Origin: Litorilituus sediminis
GTDB lineage: Bacteria; Pseudomonadota; Gammaproteobacteria; Enterobacterales; Alteromonadaceae
Assembly (NCBI RefSeq): GCF_004295665.1
Contig: NZ_CP034759.1
Span: forward strand, 2,232,001 to 2,296,000
DNA length: 64,000 nt
Direction: 5' to 3'
The notes beneath the pieces were generated by a model. It ran no database searches and was not told the DNA's origin. It was given only the letters and a program-made list of their open reading frames with translations. The translations under genes and the position numbers were made by a program. Below are positions 27,105 through 35,707 of the stretch, piece by piece. Each line of letters starts with the position of its first letter. The first letter of the stretch is position 1.

Positions 27105-29027
27105 TTGAAATTATATATTGCAGAAAAACCTAGCTTGGCAAGAGCGATAGCAGCGGCCTTACCTAAACCACAAAAAAAACATAAAACTCACATAGAACTA
27201 GGTAATGGCGATGTGGTTAGCTGGTGTATCGGTCACATCTTAACGCAAGCAAACCCTGAAGATTACGACGCTGAACTAAAAAAATGGCGCCTAGATACGT
27301 TACCTATTATTCCCGATCAGTGGCAACTTAAACCGATTTATCAAACACGTGCGCAACTCACTGCACTTAGAAAGCTGGTAAAACAAGCAAGTGAAATCAT
27401 TCATGCCGGCGATCCTGACCGAGAAGGACAATTACTTATTGATGAAGTAATTGATTATTTAAAGGTAAGCCAGCAAAAAAAACAATCTATGAAACGCTTA
27501 CTAATCAGCGACTTAAACTTACCTGCAGTAAAGCGCGCCTTAGCCAATTTAAAAGACAACCGAGACTTTATGCCTTTATCTATTTCTGCACTGGCACGCT
27601 CGCGGGCAGATTGGCTCTATGGCATCAACCTAACCCGAGCTTATACTATCCACGGCCAACAATCAGGCTTTAATAGTGTCTTATCGGTTGGCCGCGTACA
27701 AACCCCAGTATTAGGTTTAGTGGTACGAAGAGAGCAAGAAATTGCCAACTTTGTTAGCAAGCCCTTTTACCAAGTCTTTGCCCACTTAATTACCAATAAC
27801 AATGAAGCATTTACCGCCAAATGGCAGCCAAGTGAAAATTGCCAACAATATTGTGATGAAGAGGGACGCGTATTAGTTAAAGGCTTAGCTGAAAATGTTA
27901 TCTCACGCATCACAAACCAACCGGCATTCGTTGAAAATGTCGTGACTGAAGATAAACATCAAACAGCACCCTTACCCTTTAATTTATCTAGCTTACAAAT
28001 TAGTGCCGCGAAACAGTTTTCTATGAACGCCAAGCTAGTGCTCGATGTTTGCCAAGCTTTATATGAAAAGCACAAACTTATCACCTACCCAAGATCTGAT
28101 TGTCGTTACTTACCTAAGGAACAGCACAAGCAAGCAGCTGGTATTCTAAACATGCTCAGTAGTAGCACACTAGCGGCAAAGCCACTGACCATAGCACAGC
28201 AAGCAAGCCAAGCCGACGCATCACTAATTAGCAAAGCATGGAATAACAGCAAAGTTGGTGCTCATCATGCCATTATTCCAACAGAAAAGTCGGCCAATAA
28301 TATTAATTTAAATCCGTTTGAAAAAAACATTTACTCGCTTATTGTCCGTCAATATTTAATTCAGTTTTATCCTGCTTATCAATATCAACAAACCAAGGTA
28401 GCCATCAGAATTGCCGGCGGATTATTTAGCGCAAATAATAAAGTAGAATTAGCACTTGGCTGGCAAAAACTCTTTCCCGCCAGTAAAAAAGAGCAACACA
28501 GTCAGCAGCAAGTTAATCTACCTAAACTAAAAAAAGGCGATGAGCTGCATTGCCAATCTGGTGAACTTGTTAGTAAAGAAACTTCACCACCACAATCATT
28601 TACTGATGCTAGCTTACTCAGTGCCATGACAGGCATTTCACGCTATGTTAGTGATCCTGACATACGCAAAGTACTCAAAGATACCGATGGCCTAGGCACT
28701 GAGGCCACCCGAGCCAATATTATTGAATTGCTTTTTAAGCGTAATTTTCTTAAGCGCCAAGGGAAGAAAATTATTGCCACGGATATCGGTATAGCTCTGA
28801 TAAAAGCCCTACCTATTGCTGCCACCTTGCCTGATATGACCGCTCAATGGGAAGCGAAATTAGGTGAGATTAGTGAAAAATCTGCCAGCTACGCCAGCTT
28901 TATGCAGCCACTCACCACTACGGTGAGCGAAATGATAACAGCTGCCAACCAACAAGACTTTTCTGCTTTACCCAAAGTGGCCTTTAAGCCTAAATCGAAG
29001 AGAATACGGAAGAGAAAAACGTTTTGA
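27105..29027 (+). CDS. topB: DNA topoisomerase III
   Basis: A type IA topoisomerase of 640 residues that decatenates DNA. The TOPRIM motif is AGDPDREGQ (about 101-109), and the catalytic tyrosine in LITYPRSDCRYLP falls at residue 328, the same number as in E. coli TopB. This supports the TTG start at 27105 despite a weak ribosome site. The C-terminus is short and basic (KPKSKRIRKRKTF) without zinc fingers, as in E. coli TopB. Confidence 0.95.
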   Translation: MKLYIAEKPSLARAIAAALPKPQKKHKTHIELGNGDVVSWCIGHILTQANPEDYDAELKKWRLDTLPIIPDQWQLKPIYQTRAQLTALRKLVKQASEIIHAGDPDREGQLLIDEVIDYLKVSQQKKQSMKRLLISDLNLPAVKRALANLKDNRDFMPLSISALARSRADWLYGINLTRAYTIHGQQSGFNSVLSVGRVQTPVLGLVVRREQEIANFVSKPFYQVFAHLITNNNEAFTAKWQPSENCQQYCDEEGRVLVKGLAENVISRITNQPAFVENVVTEDKHQTAPLPFNLSSLQISAAKQFSMNAKLVLDVCQALYEKHKLITYPRSDCRYLPKEQHKQAAGILNMLSSSTLAAKPLTIAQQASQADASLISKAWNNSKVGAHHAIIPTEKSANNINLNPFEKNIYSLIVRQYLIQFYPAYQYQQTKVAIRIAGGLFSANNKVELALGWQKLFPASKKEQHSQQQVNLPKLKKGDELHCQSGELVSKETSPPQSFTDASLLSAMTGISRYVSDPDIRKVLKDTDGLGTEATRANIIELLFKRNFLKRQGKKIIATDIGIALIKALPIAATLPDMTAQWEAKLGEISEKSASYASFMQPLTTTVSEMITAANQQDFSALPKVAFKPKSKRIRKRKTF

Positions 29028-29479
29028 TGTGATATGCACATCAAAACCTGTAATTACATCTATAATTCTGACTGTAGGTTTTGACTTAAATTTACAATCA
29101 TAGTTAAAGGTAATTGAAACAGTTAGGGTTTTAGTCAGATTTAAAAATGACTCCGTTTTAGCGTCTGAAATACGGCCAATTTAAGTTAGGCCCTTAGTTA
29201 ATCACACCTCAATTTACACAACGAGATATACAATGATCATACGGAGTATCCACTAAACTAATTAGTTACTTTCTAGCAGTAGTCATAAATAAACCTCTCA
29301 CATTCAGGTTATCTATTAACCTGAATTGAGAGGTTTGTTATTTTCTACTTTGAGCGGCTGTCGTCTTTAATCTAATTAATTTATCAACATAAAGGGTCAA
29401 CTTTAAGCGACTGCTCTCGTCATTTCACATATTTAATGTGTACCTGACCCAATTTATTTTTAGTTAATTCTTTAAAAGT
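29028..29479. other. Non-coding stretch with strong hairpins, possible mobile-element remnant
   Basis: No gene is supported. The stretch holds a 19-bp hairpin (29291-29336), two similar phrases CTTTGAGCGGCTG (about 29347) and CTTTAAGCGACTG (about 29401), and a GGGTCA...TGACCC pair (about 29395-29452) enclosing CACAT-ATTTA-ATGTG. Such nested inverted repeats are typical of element ends. No transposase remains, so identity is unproven. Confidence 0.4.
29291..29336 (+). terminator. Long hairpin, terminator-like
   Basis: AAACCTCTCA-C-ATTCAGGTT pairs with AACCTGAATTGAGAGGTTT (one bulged C, 7-base loop), followed by GTTATTTTCT. It lies 264 bases after topB, so it may be part of a repeated element rather than a topB terminator. 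Confidence 0.5.
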
Positions 29480-29758
29480 CTATTTTGAATAATTATCCTT
29501 GTAGTACATAATCCAACCAGTTATGGCTGAAAACGCAATAGTAACTATTAACAGTAAAACCTTTTTTCCAATTCCTTTCGATTTATATACTTTATAAAAA
29601 GCATATGACCACAAAGTAAAAAATATAAATGAAGTAAATAAACCACTAACTGTTACAAAGTGTCCATTTAGAGGTTTTTCAAGTGTATTGTCAATAATCA
29701 TAAACAGTATCACATTTAATACTGCTCCCCAAAAACCTATTTTCCATATTATTTGCAC
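29480..29758 (-). CDS. Small membrane protein, unrecognised
   Basis: 92 residues with three hydrophobic segments (about 5-21, 36-57, 66-86) separated by short charged loops (KVYKSKGIGKK). No family is recognised. It follows the 29768-30208 gene by 9 bases on the same strand, so the two are probably one transcript. A/T-rich codon use and the flanking hairpins and gene stump suggest an accessory insertion. Confidence 0.55.
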   Translation of the reverse strand: MQIIWKIGFWGAVLNVILFMIIDNTLEKPLNGHFVTVSGLFTSFIFFTLWSYAFYKVYKSKGIGKKVLLLIVTIAFSAITGWIMYYKDNYSK

Positions 29759-29767
29759 TTAGAATAC

Positions 29768-30208
29768 CTACTTAAACTGACTAAAATCAAACTGAAATAC
29801 GTGAGTACCGATTTTACCTGCTTTTGCTTCGAACTTTAATACACCGTCTGAAGCGAACCCAATATTCTTGTGAGTATAAGAGCCATTCCGACGCCAAGCT
29901 TGAAAAGTTGGCTTAGATGTTCTTATTGGTATATTTGTCGACGTAAAAGAGGTGCTAGTACTATTTCCAAATTTAATAATATCATAGCTAAAAGTGTTTG
30001 AGTTATTAGTGACAGATCCAACAGCTGATATTTCCCATTTCGTATTATTAGCTTCTGTCAAGATTTTATATATCGTTGCTTCACCACCAATTTCAAATTT
30101 CAGGTTATTTTCTTTCGTCCCCGCTTGGAAGCCAACACCAGTTCCTTTTTGTACAAAATCATAATCATATGCATTCCATACCTTAGCCGAAAACTCAGCA
30201 GTTGACAT
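29768..30208 (-). CDS. Unrecognised protein, possibly truncated at its N-terminus
   Basis: 146 residues, no signal peptide, rich in Ser/Thr/Asn and beta-prone (GGEATIYKILTE, WEISAVGSVTNNSNTFSYDIIKFGN, HVFQFDFSQFK). No family is recognised. Its start lies exactly where the S9 peptidase remnant on the other strand begins, so the ATG may be fortuitous and the gene could be the 3' part of a longer one broken at this junction. It is paired with the small membrane protein gene downstream. Confidence 0.5.
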   Translation of the reverse strand: MSTAEFSAKVWNAYDYDFVQKGTGVGFQAGTKENNLKFEIGGEATIYKILTEANNTKWEISAVGSVTNNSNTFSYDIIKFGNSTSTSFTSTNIPIRTSKPTFQAWRRNGSYTHKNIGFASDGVLKFEAKAGKIGTHVFQFDFSQFK

Positions 30209-30338
30209 AGATAAAAGCTATGAATGGTTAGAACTTCCCAATGAGGGGCATGGTTATTATGACGAAAATAACCGTTATATGGTCTATAAGAAAGTCCTCG
30301 ACTTTTTAGACAAGAATATCGGCAAAGCCAGCTTATAG
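30201..30338 (+). pseudogene. C-terminal stump of an S9 prolyl-oligopeptidase-type gene
   Basis: The plus-strand frame reads VDIDKSYEWLELPNEGHGYY, then DENNRYMVYKKVLDFLDKNIGK and a TAG stop. EGHGYYDE-NR...VYxxVLxFLDKxIG is the end of an S9 peptidase catalytic domain, including the active-site His. Only about 45 of 600 or more codons remain; upstream the sequence belongs to an unrelated minus-strand gene. The stump keeps its own terminator. It differs from the intact S9 gene at 35708-37774. Confidence 0.8.
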
Positions 30339-30352
30339 ATAGCAAGTTCACT

Positions 30353-30379
30353 AAGCCTGATTTTTATAAAATCAGGCTT
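30353..30379 (+). terminator. Terminator left from the S9 peptidase gene
   Basis: AAGCCTGATTTT / AAAATCAGGCTT, a 12-bp stem with a TAT loop, 14 bases after the stump's stop codon. Confidence 0.75.
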
Positions 30380-30585
30380 TCGCGAAGATACCACCTCAAG
30401 AATTAGCACCTATAACAGTATTAACCCCTATAACAGTATTAAACCCAAGACTTCATAATGAAGTTTTCCCCTTTAGGAAAAACGAATACTTTATACAATA
30501 TTGTCTTGTGATTAAAAGACCGTTATCATAAACATCTTCATAAAAGGAAGCTCTTTAAAATACGATTAAATAAAGGAATATACTA

Positions 30586-31314
30586 ATGCATGGAAAACTT
30601 GTAATCAGACATCTGCTCAGCCTTTTACTTACTCTACTCTGTTTCTCAAATAGTGCTAATGGAACCCTTATATATGCTCCCGGTAATGCTGACACAGTAG
30701 AAGGTGAATATCGAAATGGACACCCTCTTGGCGGAAATACAATTAGCCGCTACCAACAGATATATAATGCTGAGTTATTTAAAGGGGTGCAAGGAACACT
30801 TGATAGAGTTAATTTCAGACTAGACGGTGACTTCGAAGAAAGTTTTGATGAAGCAAAATTTGACCTCACTATAACTCTATCTAACACAGACACTTATGCT
30901 GCTTCTACAACAGCTATGTTTATGCCGCATTTTGGTTTGGAATCTACAGTTGTATATGATGGTGAATATATTCTGACAGACACAGAAATTAGATCAGCAC
31001 CCAATCCATTCAATATTAGCTTTGATGTAAATGATCTATTTTACTACGACGGTCAAAGCAACATTTTATTAGATATTACAATTAGATCACGAGAAGGTGG
31101 ACAATTTTATTTAGATGCGGCTACTTCCCCGAATTTTTCAAGAATATTTTCAAATCATCCTAATGCTGGGAGTGGTGTGAATGATCGCTATTTTGGACTT
31201 GTAACCCAATTTGATTTTAATGCTTCTCAAATACCAGAACCTCCAATTTGGAGCCTACTTTTACTATCTACATTTTGTCTAAGAAAATACAATTTAAAAT
31301 TAGCTAATCAATAA
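30586..31314 (+). CDS. Exported protein with PEP-CTERM-like sorting tail
   Basis: 242 residues. The N-terminal signal ends near SNSANG. The central beta-rich domain lacks cysteines and carries Asp/Asn-rich turns (LDGDFEESFDEAKFDLTITLSN). The C-terminus IPEPPIWSLLLLSTFCLRKY has the PEP motif, a short hydrophobic helix and basic residues, the layout recognised by exosortase (EpsH/XrtA). Such proteins are usually linked to exopolysaccharide export. No exosortase is in the window. AAGGAATA precedes the ATG. Confidence 0.7.
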   Translation: MHGKLVIRHLLSLLLTLLCFSNSANGTLIYAPGNADTVEGEYRNGHPLGGNTISRYQQIYNAELFKGVQGTLDRVNFRLDGDFEESFDEAKFDLTITLSNTDTYAASTTAMFMPHFGLESTVVYDGEYILTDTEIRSAPNPFNISFDVNDLFYYDGQSNILLDITIRSREGGQFYLDAATSPNFSRIFSNHPNAGSGVNDRYFGLVTQFDFNASQIPEPPIWSLLLLSTFCLRKYNLKLANQ

Positions 31315-31337
31315 TATATTTTTAACCCCCCTCTGAC

Positions 31338-31361
31338 AGGGCTCATCAAATACAGAGCCCT
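31338..31361 (+). terminator. Weak terminator-like hairpin after the PEP-CTERM gene
   Basis: AGGGCTC / GAGCCCT with a 10-base loop, 24 bases after the stop. No immediate T-run follows. Confidence 0.45.
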
Positions 31362-31455
31362 AAACCTCAAATCATTTTTCCAGTAGAGCTCCCCTCTTCC
31401 CATATGTAAATGAAGATAATATTATGTACATATAACTAGTATTATTTATGGAACT

Positions 31456-31938
31456 ATGTGCATGATTATCCTGCAAAACGCGATGGAAAAAACCAACTTA
31501 TATAAAGTTGATGAGTTTGGTGTAAAAAACTACAACTACGGCGTATTAGCGCTACTTTCTATTATACTTTTTGCTGTCATCAATATTGGCCTTGGCTATG
31601 TCACTTATATCGCTGAAGCGGGTGTTGAAAACTCACCAGTACAAAACTATGCCGATGCTTTTTGGCTGATGTTAATGTCATCTACCACCATAGGTTTTGG
31701 TGATGTATACCCAGTAACCTTACTCGGTAGAATTACTGTCTTTAGTATGTTTATTTTAGGTGTTGGTATTTTAGGTGGTGTTGGTGCTGTTTTTGCCAAT
31801 AAAGTCTTTGGTTTTGCTGATACCAATATCAAAAACCGTGAGCTAAGAAAGCAAAATGAGGAAATTTTAGCGCAAAACGAAGAAATTAAAGCGCAACTTA
31901 AACAACTCGCTAGCCAAATAAACGCCTTAAAAAAATAA
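31456..31938 (+). CDS. Two-TM potassium channel with C-terminal coiled coil
   Basis: 160 residues. Helix 1 (about 29-50), pore loop with the K+ selectivity filter TTIGFGDVYP (about 76-85) and helix 2 (about 92-115) form a minimal KcsA-like channel subunit. A heptad-like tail (about 125-158, EEILAQNEEIKAQLKQLASQI) should form a tetrameric coiled coil. There is no RCK/TrkA domain. The exact start is uncertain (in-frame ATGs at codons 1, 3 and 10). The gltS gene follows after 21 bases. Confidence 0.85.
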   Translation: MCMIILQNAMEKTNLYKVDEFGVKNYNYGVLALLSIILFAVINIGLGYVTYIAEAGVENSPVQNYADAFWLMLMSSTTIGFGDVYPVTLLGRITVFSMFILGVGILGGVGAVFANKVFGFADTNIKNRELRKQNEEILAQNEEIKAQLKQLASQINALKK

Positions 31939-31959
31939 TCTAAGCTGAGGTTAATATCA

Positions 31960-33153
31960 ATGATGGAACTAGATAGTAGGCAAACCTTAATTCTTGCGGT
32001 ACTGGTTTTATTTTTAGGTCGTTACTTAAACAAGCGTATTAACTTCCTGCAAAAATATAACATTCCTGAGCCTGTAACAGGTGGCATCATTGCTTCTGTT
32101 ATCTTTAGCGCCATCTATTTTACTTTTGAGCAAAGCGTCGAGTTTTCCCTGAAACAGCGTGATGTTTTACTGATCGTTTTCTTTACCTGCGTGGGTTTAT
32201 CAGCCCGCTTCTCCACCCTACTACAAGGCGGCAAAGCACTTGTTATTCTGTTAGTTATCGCCGTGTCTTACTTGTTTATACAAAACTTAACTGGCGTTGG
32301 TGTGATCTATTTTACCGACTTACCCAGACAAGTTGGTGTGTTAGGCAGTTCGGTATCTCTTAGTGGTGGCCATGGCACAGCGATCGCTTGGGCTCCTCAT
32401 TTTGCTCAAGGTTACGCCATTGAAAATGCCATGGAAATTGGTATAGCTTGCGCCACATTTGGCTTAGTATTAGGCGGCATATGCGGCGGCCCTATCGCCA
32501 GTTTTCTAATCAAGCGCTACCAATTAAGTTCTAATTCTGATGAGCACTTAGCTGTAGGTAACAAAGACGAACAAGAGAAAATCACCGTAAATACCATCTA
32601 TAAAGTGATACTCATTCTCTGTATTGCCATTGGTATAGGTATCCATTTGCACCAGTTTATAACCAGTCTAGGTATTAAACTGCCAACTTTTGTACCTTGC
32701 TTGTTTGCCGGTATTATATTAACCAATACCATACCTTTACTTTGGAAAGATCTACCCTGGCCTTCTGGTACACCTACGCTGGCATTAATATCCGATTTCA
32801 GCTTAGGGCTATTTTTAGCCATGTCATTGATGAGCCTACAATTATGGACTCTTGTAGACTTAGCCTTACCAATTTTATTATTACTCACTATGCAGGTGAT
32901 AGTGATCACCTTATTTACCGTGTTTATTGTTTTTCGTGCCTTAGGGAAAAACTATGATGCCGCCGTTATATCTTCAGGTTATGCAGGTTTAGCACTGGGC
33001 GCTACCCCAACAGCAATCGCGAATATGACTGCCGTTAGCAAAAAGTATGGTGCATCACCGCAAGCCTTTATTGTTGTCCCCTTAATTGGCGCTTTCTTTA
33101 TTGATATTGCCAATGCCGTGATAATTCAAATGAGTCTTGCCTGGCTTAGTTAA
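31960..33153 (+). CDS. gltS: Sodium/glutamate symporter
   Basis: 397 residues, about ten or more hydrophobic helices. LNKRINFLQKYNIPEPVTGGIIAS (about 24-47) and the second-repeat motif SGYAGLALGATPTAIANMTAV are GltS signatures; the inverted-repeat topology places both re-entrant loops in the pore. It imports glutamate with sodium at the inner membrane. It is probably cotranscribed with the K+ channel gene just upstream. Confidence 0.95.
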   Translation: MMELDSRQTLILAVLVLFLGRYLNKRINFLQKYNIPEPVTGGIIASVIFSAIYFTFEQSVEFSLKQRDVLLIVFFTCVGLSARFSTLLQGGKALVILLVIAVSYLFIQNLTGVGVIYFTDLPRQVGVLGSSVSLSGGHGTAIAWAPHFAQGYAIENAMEIGIACATFGLVLGGICGGPIASFLIKRYQLSSNSDEHLAVGNKDEQEKITVNTIYKVILILCIAIGIGIHLHQFITSLGIKLPTFVPCLFAGIILTNTIPLLWKDLPWPSGTPTLALISDFSLGLFLAMSLMSLQLWTLVDLALPILLLLTMQVIVITLFTVFIVFRALGKNYDAAVISSGYAGLALGATPTAIANMTAVSKKYGASPQAFIVVPLIGAFFIDIANAVIIQMSLAWLS

Positions 33154-33253
33154 GTGAACATTAGCATATAGCACTTCGTTGTGGCTTTTACCTGATAAGC
33201 TATACTTATCGATGCGCATGTCATTTATCCAAAGTTATTGCATTTCACATACT

Positions 33254-34000
33254 ATGAAACGATTATTTGCTCTTATCTTGTTTTACTTCAGCTCAACTAG
33301 CACTGCCATAGCAGCTGAAGAGGAAATAAAAGTCGCTGTGTTTCTTGAGCCGCCCTTTGTTGATTATATTGATAACCAGTGGCAAGGGGAAAATATTGAT
33401 ATGATCAAGCTGTTAAGCCAAAGAGTGCAACTCACCCCTAAGTTTATTCGCTGCCCCTTTGCTCGCTGTTTAACTATGGTCAAAAAAGGTCAAGCCGATT
33501 TAATTATGGGCGTCATGAAGTCTAAAGAAAGAGCAGAGTATTTAACTTTTATCGAACCACCTTACCTATTACAACATAAACCACTGAGATTTTTTACCTT
33601 AGCCAATAACAACATAACGATAAATAATATCGATGATTTAACGCCTTTAATTGTCGGTACCATTCGTGGAGCCTCTTATCACCATGAATTTGACAATAAT
33701 CATTCAATGAAAAAGGTAGCAATAACGTCAAGAGAGCAATTAGTAAAAATGTTGCTAAAAGGCCACATTGACACTTTTATTGAACGAGAAGAAAGCATAA
33801 AGCCCTTATTATCAACACAGGATTACCAACAAAAACTCGCTTTAGCCAATTATCTTTATGATGACCCTGTCGGTAGCTATATTGCTATATCAAAAAAAAC
33901 ATCCATTCAACGCTATGCTAAACCACTGGCCCAACAGCTTCATAAAATGATTAGTTCGGGAGAATTTCAGCAAATCCGAGCTCATTACCAGCTTAGATAA
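33254..34000 (+). CDS. Periplasmic solute-binding protein (SBP_bac_3-like), orphan
   Basis: 248 residues from the ATG at 33254, which gives a normal signal peptide (MKRLFALILFYFSSTSTAIA); the frame is open further upstream. The mature part begins EEIKVAVFLEPPFVDYIDNQ and has the bilobed amino-acid-binding fold (GQADLIMGVMKSKERAEYLTF, VGTIRGASY). No permease or ATPase is adjacent, as for many such proteins in Alteromonadales, so transport is not assured. CPFARC may form a disulfide. Confidence 0.8.
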   Translation: MKRLFALILFYFSSTSTAIAAEEEIKVAVFLEPPFVDYIDNQWQGENIDMIKLLSQRVQLTPKFIRCPFARCLTMVKKGQADLIMGVMKSKERAEYLTFIEPPYLLQHKPLRFFTLANNNITINNIDDLTPLIVGTIRGASYHHEFDNNHSMKKVAITSREQLVKMLLKGHIDTFIEREESIKPLLSTQDYQQKLALANYLYDDPVGSYIAISKKTSIQRYAKPLAQQLHKMISSGEFQQIRAHYQLR

Positions 34001-34253
34001 GCTCAGATTTAGCTAATAAATACAGCTAAATTCAGTGACATCTGCAACTTATAGCCAATTGATAATTTCTAACTAACCTGAACCCGGTTTAAGAGATAAG
34101 TTAACAGTCTGAAATATCGATAGTTAATCTGCACATGTACTCTCTAGCTTGATAATTTTACTTAATTCCAAAAAAATTTCGCGTCAATAGCTAGCCTATT
34201 GCAAATAAATTTAATGCCAATGTCAGTAAAAGTACTAGCTAGAGAATCGACCA

Positions 34254-34475
34254 TTAATCACAGGGAGAGTCATTCACTTTCGCATTATGTTTTCTTGACC
34301 AATACCAGCAATACAGCCAGCTTGCAGGAAAGAACAGTAAGTTCAATAAAAAAGAATAGAAACCCGCAAGCAAAAGGTTATTTGTGTTTCCTCTGGCAAA
34401 CTTTAATGTTAAAAACATCGTAACTATTATGTTGATAAAAATAAATTGCCCAACAGAGGTGATATTAATGTCCAT
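34254..34475 (-). CDS. Small two-helix membrane protein
   Basis: 73 residues with two hydrophobic segments (about 8-25 and 35-58) and a Trp/Tyr-rich end (WLYCWYWSRKHN). Support for a real gene is the ribosome site AAGGA 6 bases before ATG; no family is recognised. A 9-bp inverted repeat (TAGTTACTT/AAGTAACTA, 34494-34526) lies just upstream. Confidence 0.5.
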   Translation of the reverse strand: MDINITSVGQFIFINIIVTMFLTLKFARGNTNNLLLAGFYSFLLNLLFFPASWLYCWYWSRKHNAKVNDSPCD

Positions 34476-34801
34476 ATATATCCTTACATACGATAGTTAC
34501 TTAAGGGACTGTCGATAAAGTAACTAATAAATATTAAATTTTTACTGACATAGCCTTGATATATAAGCAGATACTCAATAAATTAAATAAGCCTTTATGA
34601 TTTATCTATTAGACTTATTTATTCATTGATAGTAACGGCAATAGCAAACGTTATACAGTACTCTAGTCAACTATAATAACAGAGCAAGATAAGTTTGCAC
34701 TTTCACAAATCCAAGCTCCACGACCATCAGCTAAGTACAGTACAGTGGCAGAATAGGTCAAGCTCTAGCGAAAGTTGATATTTTTAAGCAAGTGATAACA
34801 C
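34476..34801. other. AT-rich intergenic stretch
   Basis: 326 bases between two minus-strand genes. Apart from the 34494-34526 inverted repeat, I see no reading frame with a ribosome site and no clear terminator. Confidence 0.5.
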
Positions 34802-35167
34802 TTATTCACTAATAAACTTCCAAGTATCAGCGCCATCAAAATTTTTAATATGCATAGCATCAACAACATTGCGATCTACCATACGGTAATTAACCGCCAT
34901 GCGATCAGAACTAGCATCTGTTGGCATATAGTGAGTAGTACAACCGCACAAAGTACAATGATGAAAGGCTAAGTCCTTATCACCCCAGCTATAGCTTTTA
35001 CTTGCTTGCTCTTTTTCGGTAACTGAAACCACTTTAGGCGACATATGCCCCCATAAGGCACCAATTTTATTACAAATTGAGCAATTGCAACTCACTAAAG
35101 CCTGTGGCTGCTCTGCTATTTCAATTTCAATTTCAATATTACCGCAATGACAACTTGCCTTTACCAT
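34802..35167 (-). CDS. GFA family (CENP-V/formaldehyde-activating-like) protein
   Basis: 121 residues. Zinc-binding cysteines follow the GFA pattern: CHCGNIEIE, CNCSIC and CTLCGC (about 6-8, 26-29, 71-76). Start chosen at 35167 because GGAG lies 7 bases upstream; the frame is open eight codons further. Family members are small zinc proteins, some reported to act on S-hydroxymethylglutathione, but most lack a proven substrate. Confidence 0.85.
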   Translation of the reverse strand: MVKASCHCGNIEIEIEIAEQPQALVSCNCSICNKIGALWGHMSPKVVSVTEKEQASKSYSWGDKDLAFHHCTLCGCTTHYMPTDASSDRMAVNYRMVDRNVVDAMHIKNFDGADTWKFISE

Positions 35168-35224
35168 AAAAATCTCCTTTTTAATTAACACTATCTCACT
35201 GATTTTATAGCTTTAATAGCTAAG

Positions 35225-35620
35225 CTATTTCACCATATACATGCCTTCGCTTGCTGGGCTACTAAACTTAAAACCAAACTTTAAATATAGCGCAGGCACA
35301 TCTGCCATTAAAGTTATATAAGCACTGGGCATGGCTGCTTTATCTAAATATGCCATAACATGCTGCATCACAGTATTGCCTAAACCCTGCCCTTGAAAAT
35401 CAGGATCAACCGCCACGTCAACAATATCAAAGTTAAGCGCGCCATCACCAACAACACGCGCCATAGCAATAGTTTTGCCATCAATCAAAATATGTACGCC
35501 ATACAGGCTATTAGGCAATGCTTTTTCAGCAGCTATGAGTGTTCTAGGTGTTAGCCCAGTTATTTTTCTTAAGCGAACAAAGTCTTCTGGGCTTGCTACC
35601 TTTTCAATGACTTGGTACAC
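35225..35620 (-). CDS. GNAT family N-acetyltransferase
   Basis: 131 residues. The acetyl-CoA pyrophosphate-binding loop appears as DPDFQGQGLGNTVMQHVM (the Q/RxxGxG/A motif, about 76-90), preceded by the beta4 strand FDIVDVAV. The acceptor cannot be predicted. It is followed 33 bases downstream by the GFA gene's start on the same strand. Confidence 0.87.
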   Translation of the reverse strand: MYQVIEKVASPEDFVRLRKITGLTPRTLIAAEKALPNSLYGVHILIDGKTIAMARVVGDGALNFDIVDVAVDPDFQGQGLGNTVMQHVMAYLDKAAMPSAYITLMADVPALYLKFGFKFSSPASEGMYMVK

Positions 35621-35650
35621 AAACTGCTCCTTTTTATGCTTATATTAATG

Positions 35651-35684
35651 CTAGAAAATAAAAAGGCACATAACATGTGCCTTT
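35651..35684 (-). terminator. Terminator of the S9 peptidase gene
   Basis: On the minus strand AAAGGCACA / TGTGCCTTT, a 9-bp stem with a 5-base loop, is followed by TTATTTTC. It begins 24 bases after the stop of the gene ending at 35708. Confidence 0.85.
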
Positions 35685-35707
35685 GTTAAATAAGTTAACC
35701 TTTACGG

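Noticed and set aside
29165..29190. Integron attC site at AAGTTAGGCCC
   Set aside because: Only a single GTTAGGC-like core is present, without the paired inverse core or an integrase; the adjacent hairpins do not fit attC geometry.
30100..30351. Minus-strand 83-residue reading frame
   Set aside because: It is antisense to the S9 peptidase stump and has no ribosome site or recognisable product.
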